From positions 41,457-105,456 of the forward strand of contig NZ_JBNHEP010000050.1 of assembly GCF_050015995.1 (NCBI RefSeq): a stretch of DNA of 64,000 nt, read 5' to 3'. Source of the stretch: Trichodesmium sp050015995 (GTDB lineage: Bacteria > Cyanobacteriota > Cyanobacteriia > Cyanobacteriales > Microcoleaceae). Under the pieces are notes generated by a model that saw only the letters and a program-made list of their open reading frames with translations, made no database searches and was not told where the DNA came from. Every line of letters begins with the position of its first letter. Positions within the stretch are counted from its first letter, which is position 1. Below, one piece after another: positions 24,735 to 34,183 of this stretch. A program made the position numbers and the translations under genes.

Positions 24735-24857
24735 ATATCATGTCCGGATAATCAGTGATAAAAAAGTTTTTGTTTGTAGTTGGGCTTCAGCCCTATCTAT
24801 CTTAGGGCTAAAGCCCAACTACGAACTTTAATTATAACTATTTAACAGACATGATAT
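24735..24857. mobile_element. MITE family B, copy 2, inside the nif cluster
   Basis: Ends ATATCATGTCCGG and GACATGATAT; the interior GTAGTTGGGCTTCAGCCC pairs with GGGCTAAAGCCCAACTAC. It lies between the DUF269 gene and nifW. If transcribed as part of the nif mRNA it would form a strong hairpin between the two genes. Confidence 0.75.
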
Positions 24858-24902
24858 AAGTCCTGAAAAAGCTGGCTGCTGAGTGCTAACCGCTTTTTTA
24901 AG

Positions 24903-25376
24903 TTAGAGTTTACAAACTTCCTTGTATTTTTTCACCAACTCAATGCCAGCTTGAGTCATTTTTTCTCCTTCATCTTCTAATTTTTCCAGAGAAGTAAACC
25001 CAAAACGTTGAGCATCCCGTAAAGTTCTAGAAACCACTAAAAGACGACCACAAAATACAAGTGCCCAGCCAAATCCTTCATGGTTGATACTAATAACTAC
25101 TTGCATAATTTGATTAGTTTCTAATTCAATGCTAGTAGCTATTGCATTGTAGAATAACTTAATCCGAGATAAAGTCATGGGATTGACTTCTTCTTCAGTA
25201 GAAATCTGGCGCTTTTCTTGCTTACTAACAATGTAAGGTTTAAGAATTAATTCAGGAGACCAAGACTTATATACTCCATAGGAGTCTTGAGCTTCTACTG
25301 CTCTAATTAATTCCTTAATAAAGGGAGCAGAATAAATGTCAGTTGTTTTTGTTGTTGTTTCTGTTTGAACTGTCAT
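24903..25376 (-). CDS. NifX-associated nitrogen fixation protein (DUF269)
   Basis: About 157 residues, start chosen at MTVQTETTT (25376). A GAGGTG site lies just upstream, and the gap to the nifX stop is then four bases; an ATG 18 bases earlier overlaps nifX. Contains FIKELIRAVEAQDSYGVYKS, then EVNPMTLSRIKLFYNAIATS and GFGWALVFCGRLLVVSRTLR, diagnostic of the NifX-associated (DUF269) family. It always travels with nifX. Its role in FeMo-cofactor trafficking is inferred from context. Confidence 0.9.
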   Translation of the reverse strand: MTVQTETTTKTTDIYSAPFIKELIRAVEAQDSYGVYKSWSPELILKPYIVSKQEKRQISTEEEVNPMTLSRIKLFYNAIATSIELETNQIMQVVISINHEGFGWALVFCGRLLVVSRTLRDAQRFGFTSLEKLEDEGEKMTQAGIELVKKYKEVCKL

Positions 25377-25380
25377 AGTT

Positions 25381-25800
25381 TTACACCTCTTCAAGTACGG
25401 CTTCTAAATCAGATTCGGAAGTTTTTTGTAAAGCTTTCCTTAACCAAGGTGGAGGACTGCCTTTTAATGTTTGTACCAATCTATCAAGAACTTCAGTAAT
25501 TGTTTGTTCTGCTGAAGTTGACTTCATGGGAGTAACTTTTTTGTTGATTAAACGACCTGCTGCGGGACCGCCAATTTCTAGCACATAAACTATTGTGCAG
25601 TCGAGCAAAGCTGCAACTTTGGCATGAAGTTTTTCTAGTTTATCTTGTTTGGGAGCATCTTGATCTAGATTACCACCAAAAGTTAAGGGTTCTAGAGTTT
25701 GATATCCTTTGTCATCAACTTCATATAAAGCCATTTGTTTAGAAGAACCAAAATGACCATCTATATGAACAAAATCAGTTGTTGCAAATGCAACTTTCAT
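25381..25800 (-). CDS. nifX: NifX, FeMo-cofactor precursor carrier
   Basis: Start taken at MKVAFATTDFVHIDGHFGSS (25800) because AAGGAGG lies 10 bases upstream; a start ten codons earlier lacks a site. Length is then 139 residues, as in the family. It has the NifB/NifX/NafY fold with ALLDCTIVYVLEIGGPAAGR. NifX binds NifB-co/VK-cluster and exchanges it with NifEN, which is encoded just upstream in the same operon. Confidence 0.92.
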   Translation of the reverse strand: MKVAFATTDFVHIDGHFGSSKQMALYEVDDKGYQTLEPLTFGGNLDQDAPKQDKLEKLHAKVAALLDCTIVYVLEIGGPAAGRLINKKVTPMKSTSAEQTITEVLDRLVQTLKGSPPPWLRKALQKTSESDLEAVLEEV

Positions 25801-25830
25801 TGTTGTTTTCCTCCTTGTTGTATGTACCAA

Positions 25831-26099
25831 AAACTAATAGTAAAAAACTATTAGTTCTTGATAACAAGCTTGTTTTGAAGCGGTGAAGTTTGTAGTTTTG
25901 CTCTAGCCCGAAATGTTTGTAGTTTTGCTCTAGCCCAAAATACTTGTAGTAGACTGACATATATTCAATGGTGCGTGACGACGGATTTCTGAATTTCTTT
26001 CTTAGTCTAAACTTAAGTCGTCTAAGACACCCTACAAGTTTTGCTTGATATTTCGGGCTGAAGCCCAACTACGAGCCTAATAAACCCGGTTTCTTGTTT
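25831..26099. repeat. Repeat-filled gap between nifEN and nifX
   Basis: TGTAGTTTTGCTCTAGCCC occurs twice in tandem (25890-25937). A GGTGCGTGACGACGG...GTCGTCTAAGACACCCTAC palindrome lies at 25971-26036, followed by GAAGCCCAACTACGAGCC. Frames across it are not genes. No promoter stands out. Confidence 0.55.
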
Positions 26100-28907
26100 C
26101 TAACGTAGCGACAATAATGAATAATCATTACTGTGAATTTTTGATTCTTCTTGGTCTAAGAAAATATTGCCAATATCAAATAATAAATTCATTGTACCAC
26201 GATAACCGACATAACAACGTTGACCATTACCGAGGCGATCGTGAATTGGCATACCCATCCGATATAGAGCAAGACCTAACTTCTCAGATATTAGCTTACC
26301 ATGAGAATTGGTAATTAGTAAATCTGAACCTGCTGCTACTTCTTCCAAGTCTCCCAAGTCGCCAATAATTACATTTTCTGTAGGTAATTTTTCTAATAAA
26401 GGCGATCGCGTGGTTGTTACAGCAGCTTTAATATCTGCCCCCATTTCTCGTAAAAACCAACTTGTTGCCCAAAGTAAATCTGGCTCCAGAGCAATAGACA
26501 CTTGCTTATGCCCAAAATAGAAGTGGGTATCCAACATCGCATCCTGTAACTGCCGACGTTGGCGTTGGTACTTCTGAGGCACTTCGCAACCCCGGTCGAG
26601 ATGGGGATCGGTACGAGAAACAATTATTTGAGACAATTTTAACATGAAACTGTCTACAGCACCCAAACCAGTCAAACGAGGAAATACTTGATATTGAGTA
26701 GCAAATTTTTCTTGCAATATCTGAGCAGCATTCCGCAGACTTTCCCCAATAGCAAAGGTGAAAGCTGAATGACGTAAATTACGCAACTCCTCTATTGTGG
26801 TACCGCCGGAACTGGTAGCACTATAAATATCATCAATTAAATGTCCGTCCAAAGATTGAGATATATCCGGTATAACTATGGGAATTAAGCCAAAACCTTC
26901 CACAATATCTTTAACTTCCTGCACGTCTCCAGGAGCAAGACTAGAACCCGCTAAAATTGTAATGAAAGGTTTTTTAGTTTCGGTGGGAATAGGTTCACCA
27001 TAATCATAAGCTACTATACGTTCTACTGTAGCAGCAAAACCGTCCTGAGCAGAACCCTTATAATCTGGAGTAGAAACATTTAATATGGGGAACCCATCTA
27101 ACTCTGGATGATCTTCTCTAAATTTCTTGAGAATGCGCTCCATATCATCGCCCCTGGTTTCAGTTAAACCAGTGGTCAACAAACCAATAACTTCTGGCTT
27201 AGACTTCTCAATTTGAGTCAGTAGCGCTTTATCAACGTTATCTTCCCCTCCCAAAATAGTTGTAACTTCACTCATGGCAGTAGTAGACAGGGGAACAGCT
27301 TCCTGGAAGTGATTTACCAATAATACCTTAGCAAAAGCAGTACAACCTTGAGTTCCGTGGAACAGTGGCATCATGCCGTTAATTCCTAAGTATGCTAAAG
27401 CTGCACCTAGAGGTTGACTCAGTTTCAGAGGGTTTGTAGATAATGGGTTTTTATGAACGTTGACTGTTGCGGGTGGAATATTAGTCAGACTTGGTAAGGT
27501 TTCAATTGCCAAAACATCATCTAACTGACATTCTTCTAACCAAGGTGCCGGTTGTCGGACTTGTTCCCAAACTGGACTATGGAGAGCTTCATCTAATTCT
27601 TTTGCCATTTCAATCATCCCATGATATCCGGCGTAGGGATGATGACGTTCTTGGTTAATGTGTAAAAATGGTATTCTCGCTTTGAGGGCAGTATATTGGT
27701 TACGACCTCCTGCGATGAGCATATCAGCTTTGGTGTCGGCAATGACTTTCAGCAGAATTTCGGCATTACCCTTTTCTAGCAAAATGCCATCCTTACCAAG
27801 CAACTTTTTGATTTTTGCCTTATCTTCTTCCGTACTTTTCTTGGTGCTAGTAGCAACCACATCCATACCTAAATCTTTAGCTGCGGAAATAATAGACCAA
27901 CTTTTCACCCCACCTGTATAGAGTACAACTCTTTTACCTTTGAGACGTTGGCGATAAGGTTCTAATATTTCTTGGAGAATTGTTGTTTCTTCCGCAATGA
28001 GCTTTTCTGTCCGCTCTTTCAAGTCATCATAGCCAAGTTGAGCTGCTATATTTCTGAGGCAGTTATTAATATCCGCAACACCATAAAATGATTCTTCAAT
28101 GTAAGGAATACCGTATTCTTCCTCCATTTTCCGTGCCATATTGATCATAGCTTTAGAGCAGATCATCACGTTGAGTTTGGCACGGTGGGCGTAACAAACT
28201 TCTTCGTAGGTAGCATCTCCAGTGATTTTTGACAATACCCGAATGCCTAGTTTTTCAAACAGGGGTAACATTGCCCACATTTCACCCGCAATATTGTATT
28301 CGCCGATGAGATTAATATCGTAAGGTGTAGTAAATTCTGGTTCTGCTGTACCTACTACATGGTCTAATAATGCTTCTGCACTAACCCGGTTGCCAAGATT
28401 TTTACTACCGATGAAACCAGGAGAGTTAACAGGAATGACCGGAAGTTCTAATTTTTTGGTAGCGACTTTACAAACTGTTTCTAGGTCATCGCCAATTAAG
28501 GACGTAACGCAGGTAGCGTAGACAAATACTGCTGGAGGTTGATAACGTTTTTTCAGTTCAGCGATCGCCTTCAATAATTTTTTCTCACCGCCCATGATAA
28601 TGTCATTTTCACCCATATCGGTAGTGAACCCCATTTTGTAGAGATGGGAGTTAGAGGACAGACTACCACGAGTTCCCCAGGAATTACCGGAGCAACCTAG
28701 AGGTCCATGAACTAGGTGAGCTGCATCTGTGATGGGTACGAGGGCGATACTAGCTCCGTCGAAAGCGCAACCTCCTTGAGCAGCTCCGGGTGCTGCCTGT
28801 TGGTTACAGCCTTTCTGTTTTTTATCTCCGTTATTTTTCTTATGGTTGTGTTCGCAACCAGGCTCATTCAAGAGTTCGGCAACTTTGCCTGGGGTCATCA
28901 TAGCCAT
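26100..28907 (-). CDS. nifEN: Fused FeMo-cofactor scaffold protein NifEN
   Basis: One uninterrupted 935-residue frame encodes NifE then NifN. The NifE part (about residues 1-455) has GGCAFDGASIALVPITDAAH, GPLGCSGNSWGTRG, YATCVTSLIGDDLE and HHPYAGYHGMIEMAKELDEA. The NifN part starts near residue 480 with LKLSQPLGAALAYLGINGMM and has FHGTQGCTAFAKVLLVNHFQ, LLTTGLTETRGDD and SHGKLISEKLG. Normally these are two subunits of an alpha2beta2 scaffold that matures the NifB cluster into FeMo-co. Fusions are known in some cyanobacteria. The linker is only about 25 residues (LAIETLPSLTNIPPATVNVH). The gene lies between nifK and nifX. Confidence 0.93.
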   Translation of the reverse strand: MAMMTPGKVAELLNEPGCEHNHKKNNGDKKQKGCNQQAAPGAAQGGCAFDGASIALVPITDAAHLVHGPLGCSGNSWGTRGSLSSNSHLYKMGFTTDMGENDIIMGGEKKLLKAIAELKKRYQPPAVFVYATCVTSLIGDDLETVCKVATKKLELPVIPVNSPGFIGSKNLGNRVSAEALLDHVVGTAEPEFTTPYDINLIGEYNIAGEMWAMLPLFEKLGIRVLSKITGDATYEEVCYAHRAKLNVMICSKAMINMARKMEEEYGIPYIEESFYGVADINNCLRNIAAQLGYDDLKERTEKLIAEETTILQEILEPYRQRLKGKRVVLYTGGVKSWSIISAAKDLGMDVVATSTKKSTEEDKAKIKKLLGKDGILLEKGNAEILLKVIADTKADMLIAGGRNQYTALKARIPFLHINQERHHPYAGYHGMIEMAKELDEALHSPVWEQVRQPAPWLEECQLDDVLAIETLPSLTNIPPATVNVHKNPLSTNPLKLSQPLGAALAYLGINGMMPLFHGTQGCTAFAKVLLVNHFQEAVPLSTTAMSEVTTILGGEDNVDKALLTQIEKSKPEVIGLLTTGLTETRGDDMERILKKFREDHPELDGFPILNVSTPDYKGSAQDGFAATVERIVAYDYGEPIPTETKKPFITILAGSSLAPGDVQEVKDIVEGFGLIPIVIPDISQSLDGHLIDDIYSATSSGGTTIEELRNLRHSAFTFAIGESLRNAAQILQEKFATQYQVFPRLTGLGAVDSFMLKLSQIIVSRTDPHLDRGCEVPQKYQRQRRQLQDAMLDTHFYFGHKQVSIALEPDLLWATSWFLREMGADIKAAVTTTRSPLLEKLPTENVIIGDLGDLEEVAAGSDLLITNSHGKLISEKLGLALYRMGMPIHDRLGNGQRCYVGYRGTMNLLFDIGNIFLDQEESKIHSNDYSLLSLR

Positions 28908-29489
28908 GTTATTAATTCTCTTTATTAACTACTATGGGGCGGGGATGGAGTATCTAATCTTAAGAATGACAAATTTTTATTATTTATTTTGTATAGAAGT
29001 TAGCATTTTGTAGGTTGGGTTGAGGAACGAAACCCAACAAAGTGATAAAAAAGTTTTTGTTTGTAGAATTGCTCTAGCCCTATCTATCTTACTTAGACCT
29101 ACTACGAGCTTACTTAGACCTACTACGAGCTTTAATTATAAACTATACTAAATAGGCAGTCCAGTAGGGTGCGTTAGACGGCGATCGCCACTAGGTGTAA
29201 AAGGTATTTAGGAATCCGTCGTAACGCACCATTCTTCTTGTTCAGCGCTTTAGCTTATTAGCGATGGTGCGTTACGCTTCGCTTTTCATGTCGCGCAGCG
29301 AAACACACCCTACTGGACTGTTTCATCTAAAATAGTGCATTAGGACGGGTTTATATAAATCTTAGAGTAAGTATCAAAATTTCGACTAAAACCCGCCCCT
29401 ACTATTGCACCATTTAAGATTAAACAATCCACTACTATACTAAAATAGGGGCTTGATACCCAAGCCCCTACTCTTTTTGTGGCGATAGA
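28908..29489. repeat. Repeat-filled gap between nifK and nifEN
   Basis: A 21-bp tandem pair (TTACTTAGACCTACTACGAGC, twice) lies at about 29090-29131, next to what looks like a decayed MITE B interior (GATAAAAAAGTTTTTGTTTG). MITE E lies at 29158-29320. A further palindrome with TAGGGGCTTGATACCCAAGCCCCTA lies at 29447-29471, just past nifK, a plausible stem for terminating or stabilising the nifHDK transcript. Confidence 0.6.
29158..29320. mobile_element. MITE family E
   Basis: A 163-bp element with perfect 15-bp terminal inverted repeats CAGTCCAGTAGGGTG / CACCCTACTGGACTG. The interior has GCGTTAGACGG and GTCGTAACGCACC arms and the CTTTTCATGTCGCGCAGCGAAAC repeat. A half copy is at 14445. Confidence 0.85.
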
Positions 29490-31034
29490 TTAACGAATCA
29501 AGTCAAAAGATGTATCGTTAACACCTAATTCCATGCTACCACGGTCTAACTCATCTAGGATAGTATTAACAATCCAGTTGAGTAGATTGAATGCTCCCTT
29601 ATATCCTAAGATAGAATAACGGTGTTGGTGGTGACGGTCAAAGATAGGATAGCCGATACGTACTAATGGAGTACCAGTATCACGTTGGAGGAACTTACCA
29701 TAGGAGTTACCAATCAACAAGTCAACTGGCTCAGTATCCAACAGTGAGCGCATGTGCCATAAATCCTTACCAACCCACACTGTAGCTTCTTGGCCGTTAG
29801 GATCGGCAGCTAACAATGCCTTAGCTTCCTCTTCAAACCCATTAACATTACCGTTGTTAACAAGAACGTGAATTGGCTGCATACCCAATTCTAGAACGAA
29901 GTTTACCAAACCTAATACATGGTCAGGGTCGCCATAAATTGCAACGCGCTTACCGTGTAACCAAGCTTGAGAGTCAGTGATAGCGTCAACTGCACGACCA
30001 CGCTCAATTTCTAGCTCTTCAGGAATAGCCTTACCAGTCAATTCAGACAAGCCCATTAAGAACTCATCAGTACCACGGATACCGATAGGACGATAAGTAG
30101 CTGTTGTTTGACCACCTTCTTTCTCTAGGTACTCTAGAGTCTTAGGAGTAGAATATTTCTGGAAGGAAATAGTAGCTTTAGCATTGATGGAATCAGCACC
30201 TTCTTCCAGAGTTGTACCACCGTTGTACATCTTGAATTCACCTAAGTTAGGAGAATCAAAGCTCTCAGCGTTGTCAGCTAAAACAGTGTTAGGAACATCC
30301 ATCAAAGATAGAATACTCTTCAATTCCCGGATGTTGCCAACGTAAGGGTCGAAACCAGGGATGAAGTTGATTTTACCGTTAGTAACTTCCTTCTTAGTTT
30401 TACCTTCTTGAGTTAGAGCTACCAGAATACCCTTGAGCATATTGTCATAGCCTGTGATGTGAGAACCAACAAAGCTAGGAGTGTGAGCAAAAGGAACTGG
30501 GAAATCTTCAGGAACTGAACCTTGCTGCTTGGAGGTAGTGATGAATGAACCTAAGTCATCTCCAATAACCTCTGCCATACAAGTTGTGCAAAGAGCAATC
30601 ATTTTAGGCTTGTACAAAGCATAAGAGTTTGCCAAACCATCAGTCATGTTCTTGAGACCACCAAATACCGCAGCATCTTCAGTCATAGAAGAGGAAACAG
30701 CTTGGAATGGCTCTTTGTAGTTACGAGTTAAGTGGGAGCGGAAGTAAGCAACACATCCTTGAGAACCATGTACAAAAGGTAGAGTTCCTTCAAAACCTGC
30801 AGCTACAAAGATAGCACCTAAAGGCTGACAAGCTTTAGCAGGGTTGATAGTTAGAGCTTCACGAGCAAAGTTCTTTTCGCGATATTCCCAAGTTTTTGTC
30901 CACTCACGAACTCTTTCTACTTCTTCCTTGGAAGGACCACCTTCAAATTCTCTCTTGCGCTCGAACATTTCTTGATATTCTGGTTCTTGGAAGAGTTGAA
31001 AGTGATCTTTGATTTTGTCTACATTCTGACTCAT
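29490..31034 (-). CDS. nifK: Nitrogenase MoFe protein beta subunit NifK
   Basis: The 514-residue protein has P-cluster cysteines in NPAKACQPLGA (Cys69), VHGSQGCVAYF and LCTTCMAEVIGDDL, and the serine-rich AVSSSMTEDAAVFGG. Length and motifs match cyanobacterial NifK. It forms the alpha2beta2 MoFe protein with NifD and carries the P-cluster at the interface. GAGGA precedes the ATG. The nifD-nifK gap (about 240 bases) holds GAAGAAGGAAGAAG heptamer-like repeats and a GACTTCTGACTTC tract. Confidence 0.97.
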   Translation of the reverse strand: MSQNVDKIKDHFQLFQEPEYQEMFERKREFEGGPSKEEVERVREWTKTWEYREKNFAREALTINPAKACQPLGAIFVAAGFEGTLPFVHGSQGCVAYFRSHLTRNYKEPFQAVSSSMTEDAAVFGGLKNMTDGLANSYALYKPKMIALCTTCMAEVIGDDLGSFITTSKQQGSVPEDFPVPFAHTPSFVGSHITGYDNMLKGILVALTQEGKTKKEVTNGKINFIPGFDPYVGNIRELKSILSLMDVPNTVLADNAESFDSPNLGEFKMYNGGTTLEEGADSINAKATISFQKYSTPKTLEYLEKEGGQTTATYRPIGIRGTDEFLMGLSELTGKAIPEELEIERGRAVDAITDSQAWLHGKRVAIYGDPDHVLGLVNFVLELGMQPIHVLVNNGNVNGFEEEAKALLAADPNGQEATVWVGKDLWHMRSLLDTEPVDLLIGNSYGKFLQRDTGTPLVRIGYPIFDRHHQHRYSILGYKGAFNLLNWIVNTILDELDRGSMELGVNDTSFDLIR

Positions 31035-31272
31035 GGTGTTTATCCTCTATGGTATTGTTCGGAAGGAAGAGGGAAGAAGGAAGAAGTAAGAAGAATCTCA
31101 ACTACAACTTCTAACTCCCAGTTCCTAGTAAAATCTTTGTTTGTATATTGGGTATGCCGTAGTGATGGCATCACCCCATTACCTAAACTAAGCTTATCTT
31201 CAAAGCCAAAGCCAAAAGGTTAAATTAATTACTTTTGACTTTTGACTTCTGACTTCAAACTTCTGACTTCTA

Positions 31273-32727
31273 CTAGCTAGCTTGCTTCCAAGGAGCCTTG
31301 ATTAGGTTCCAAGTTGGGCTGTTGAGAGCTAGATCCATGTCACGAGCGAAGATAGCAAATCCGTCATAACCGTGATAAGGACCAGAATAATCCCAGGAGT
31401 GCATTTGACGGAATGGCATACCCATCTTCTGGAATACATACTTCTCTTTAATACCAGAAGCAATTAAGTCTGGCTTTAATTTCTTAGCAAATTCTTCAAA
31501 TTCGTAGCCACTGACGTCATCGTAGATTAGAGTACCTTCTTTAGCATATTCAGCAGTACGCTTGTAGTCATCACCGTGACCGAATTCATAACCAGTACCG
31601 ATAACTTCCATTCCTAAATCGTCAAAAGCAGGAATAACGTGACGTGGACGGAGACCACCAACCATCATCATTACTTTCTTACCTTCTAAACGAGGACGAT
31701 ACTTAGCAATTACTGCATCAGCTTGTTCTTGATACCGAGCAATTACTTTCTCTGTGTTTTCCTTGATTGTATCGTCGAAGTAAGAAGCAATCTTCCGTAG
31801 AGACTTAGCGATTTGAGTAGGACCAAAGAAGTTGAATTCTGTCCAAGGTATACCATACTCTTCTTCCATGTAACGGCAGATGTAGTTCATGGAGCGGTAG
31901 CAGTGGATGAGGTTGAGGTTCACCCTAGGAGCCATGAATACTTCGTTGTAAGTACCATCACCTGTTGCTTGGCTAACAACTCTTAATCCAATTTCATCTA
32001 ATAATAAACGAGAACTCCAACCGTCACCACCGATGTTGTAATCAGCGATTAAGGATACGTCATAAGGAGTTGTTTCAAAACCGATATCTTCGTTAGTGAT
32101 CTTTGCAGATGGCTCGTATACCCAGTCACGCACTGTGTCGTTAGCTATGTGGTGACCTAAAGACTGAGAAACACCACGGAAACCTTCGCAACGTACTGGA
32201 ACAACTGGCTTATTCAGTTCTTTAGCAGCTTTCTTAGCTACTGCTTCGATGTCATCACCAATTAGACCTACTGGGCATTCAGATTCAATTGTGATACCAG
32301 CATTCAGAGGGAATAATGCTTCGATTTCATTCATAATCTTGGTGAGTTTCTTGTCTCCACCAAAAACGATGTCTCTTTCTTGGAAATCGGAGGTGAATTG
32401 CATTGTACCGAAGGTATCAACACCAGTTACACCGTTATAGTAGTTACGACGACCTGCCCAAGAGTAGTAACCGCAACCAACTGGACCGTGACTGATGTGA
32501 ACCATGTCCTTAACAGGACCCCAAACAACCCCTTTTGCTCCAGCAAAAGCACAACCACGAGTTGTCATTACACCAGGAACTGATTTAACATTAGACTTAA
32601 CGCCACAGTCAGATCCTTCTTCTAAAACATTGAGGTGCTTTTTCCGTCTTTTAGCAGCTTTCTCAGGATAAGCGTCTAATACTTCTTGAATTAACTGTTT
32701 GTTCTGTTCTATTTTCTCGGATGCCAT
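31273..32727 (-). CDS. nifD: Nitrogenase MoFe protein alpha subunit NifD
   Basis: A 484-residue protein. P-cluster cysteines are Cys59 (TTRGCAFAGAK), Cys85 (SHGPVGCGYYSW) and the one in ESECPVGLIGDD. FeMo-co ligands are the Cys in LNLIHCYRSMNYICRYMEE region and the His in RQMHSWDYSGPYHGYDG. The gene is continuous, so the excision element that interrupts nifD in some heterocyst formers is absent. AAGGAGA precedes the ATG. Encodes the active-site subunit for N2 reduction. Confidence 0.97.
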   Translation of the reverse strand: MASEKIEQNKQLIQEVLDAYPEKAAKRRKKHLNVLEEGSDCGVKSNVKSVPGVMTTRGCAFAGAKGVVWGPVKDMVHISHGPVGCGYYSWAGRRNYYNGVTGVDTFGTMQFTSDFQERDIVFGGDKKLTKIMNEIEALFPLNAGITIESECPVGLIGDDIEAVAKKAAKELNKPVVPVRCEGFRGVSQSLGHHIANDTVRDWVYEPSAKITNEDIGFETTPYDVSLIADYNIGGDGWSSRLLLDEIGLRVVSQATGDGTYNEVFMAPRVNLNLIHCYRSMNYICRYMEEEYGIPWTEFNFFGPTQIAKSLRKIASYFDDTIKENTEKVIARYQEQADAVIAKYRPRLEGKKVMMMVGGLRPRHVIPAFDDLGMEVIGTGYEFGHGDDYKRTAEYAKEGTLIYDDVSGYEFEEFAKKLKPDLIASGIKEKYVFQKMGMPFRQMHSWDYSGPYHGYDGFAIFARDMDLALNSPTWNLIKAPWKQAS

Positions 32728-32934
32728 GTTAGATATCTCCTTTTGGATATTGGAAGATTTTGGTGTTTGAGTTTTGTATTAGTGGGGGCAGGTGCTTTTT
32801 TATCATCTGCAAAACCTGCCCCTACAAAATTAATTAATACAAGACTCACCACTCAATATTTGTGTTGTGAGATGGGGTGTGCTAATCACACCCCTACTAT
32901 TGTGCTAGAAGATTTTAAGCTTATTTAGCTGCTT

Positions 32935-33819
32935 TTATTTAGCTGCTTTTAAAGCTGCATCTTGTTCTGCAATTTGCTTCTGACGATCATCTTCGTCACC
33001 TAATAGACCGAACTCAATTAACAACTCTTCTAATTCATCCATTTCTAGAGGAGTAGGAATAGTTAGTTTGTCGTTGTTGATGATCTTCTCAGCTAATGTA
33101 TTGTACTCTTGAGCTTGGTTATCTTCTGGAGAGTATTGCTCAACAGTCATACGACGGATTTCAGCGCGTTGTACAACGTTGTCGCGAGGTACGAAGTGAA
33201 TCATTTGAGTGTTCAAACGAGCTGCTAAGTTCTCAATTAACTCAGTTTCACGGTCAACTTTACGGCTGTTGCAGATTAAACCACCTAAACGTACACCACC
33301 AGCATGAGCATACTTAAGAACACCACGAGCGATGTTGTTAGCAGCGTACATTGCCATCATTTCACCGGAACATACGATGTAGATTTCTTGAGCTTTGTTT
33401 TCACGGATAGGCATTGCAAATCCACCGCAAACAACGTCACCTAGTACGTCATAGCTTACGAAATCTAGGTCTTGATAAGCACCTTCTTCTTCTAGGAAGT
33501 TGATAGCAGTGATAATACCACGACCTGCACAACCTACACCAGGCTCAGGACCACCAGACTCAACGCAACGGATTCCAGCGAAACCATCTTTCAATACTTC
33601 GTCTAGTTCTACATCTTCAACTGCACCGCGCTCTGCAGCAACGTGAAGTACAGTAGTTTGAGCTTTAGCGTTTAAGATTAAACGAGTAGAGTCAGCTTTA
33701 GGATCACAACCTACGATCATGATTCTCTGACCGTGACGGTTAGCCATTGCAGCTAGAGTGTTCTGAGAAGTAGTGGACTTACCGATACCGCCTTTTCCGT
33801 AAAATGCAATCTGACGCAT
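32935..33819 (-). CDS. nifH: Nitrogenase iron protein NifH
   Basis: A 294-residue protein with P-loop GKGGIGKS at residues 8-15 and Cys97 (GVGCAGRG) and Cys131 (DVVCGGF) as [4Fe-4S] ligands. Arg100 is the residue ADP-ribosylated in some bacteria. It is the obligate ATP-dependent electron donor to NifDK and is needed for FeMo-co maturation. A clear GGAGAAATC site precedes the ATG. The upstream leader carries two hairpins (34004-34050). The gene is followed by nifD at about 200 bases. Confidence 0.98.
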   Translation of the reverse strand: MRQIAFYGKGGIGKSTTSQNTLAAMANRHGQRIMIVGCDPKADSTRLILNAKAQTTVLHVAAERGAVEDVELDEVLKDGFAGIRCVESGGPEPGVGCAGRGIITAINFLEEEGAYQDLDFVSYDVLGDVVCGGFAMPIRENKAQEIYIVCSGEMMAMYAANNIARGVLKYAHAGGVRLGGLICNSRKVDRETELIENLAARLNTQMIHFVPRDNVVQRAEIRRMTVEQYSPEDNQAQEYNTLAEKIINNDKLTIPTPLEMDELEELLIEFGLLGDEDDRQKQIAEQDAALKAAK

Positions 33820-34183
33820 GATAGATTTCTCCGTTTTGTTAGTGTGTTTGACTTTAAATATGAATGAATGTGATTTTTTTGCTGTAAGGGTTTCCTTAGA
33901 GTTTGTGTTTGATGGCTGCTTTTTTCTAGGGCTTTTGGCTTTACAGCATCACAATCATAGATTTTTGTTCATGTAAGAACAGTGTGTATTTAGCAGCAAC
34001 ATTGAGTACCCGGAGGTGCTCGCCCTAAAGCTTGTGCAGGTATAACCTGCGTGTATATATTTGTCATCAATGCACCTGTTGTTATTTGTCGTTTATCGCT
34101 GTAGTCAGCATAAACTTAATCAAGTTTTACTAATCATCAGTCAACTGTTAATTTTTTTATTTGACTGATAACTGTCAACTGTT
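33820..34183 (-). promoter_or_regulatory. nifH upstream region with two adjacent hairpins
   Basis: 364 bases between nifU and nifH. On the transcribed strand GCAGGT-TAT-ACCTGC (34050-34036) is a perfect 6-bp stem. Fourteen bases later GAGCACCTCCGGGTACTC (34021-34004) forms a second stem with one mismatch. In Anabaena a stem-loop in the nifU-nifH gap is linked to processing that yields abundant nifHDK message. By analogy these may stabilise the nifH 5' end. I see no convincing NtcA box (GTA-N8-TAC). Confidence 0.55.

Noticed and set aside
31273..32727. Excision element interrupting nifD
   Set aside because: nifD is one continuous frame of normal length with all motifs. The same holds for fdxN and nifB.
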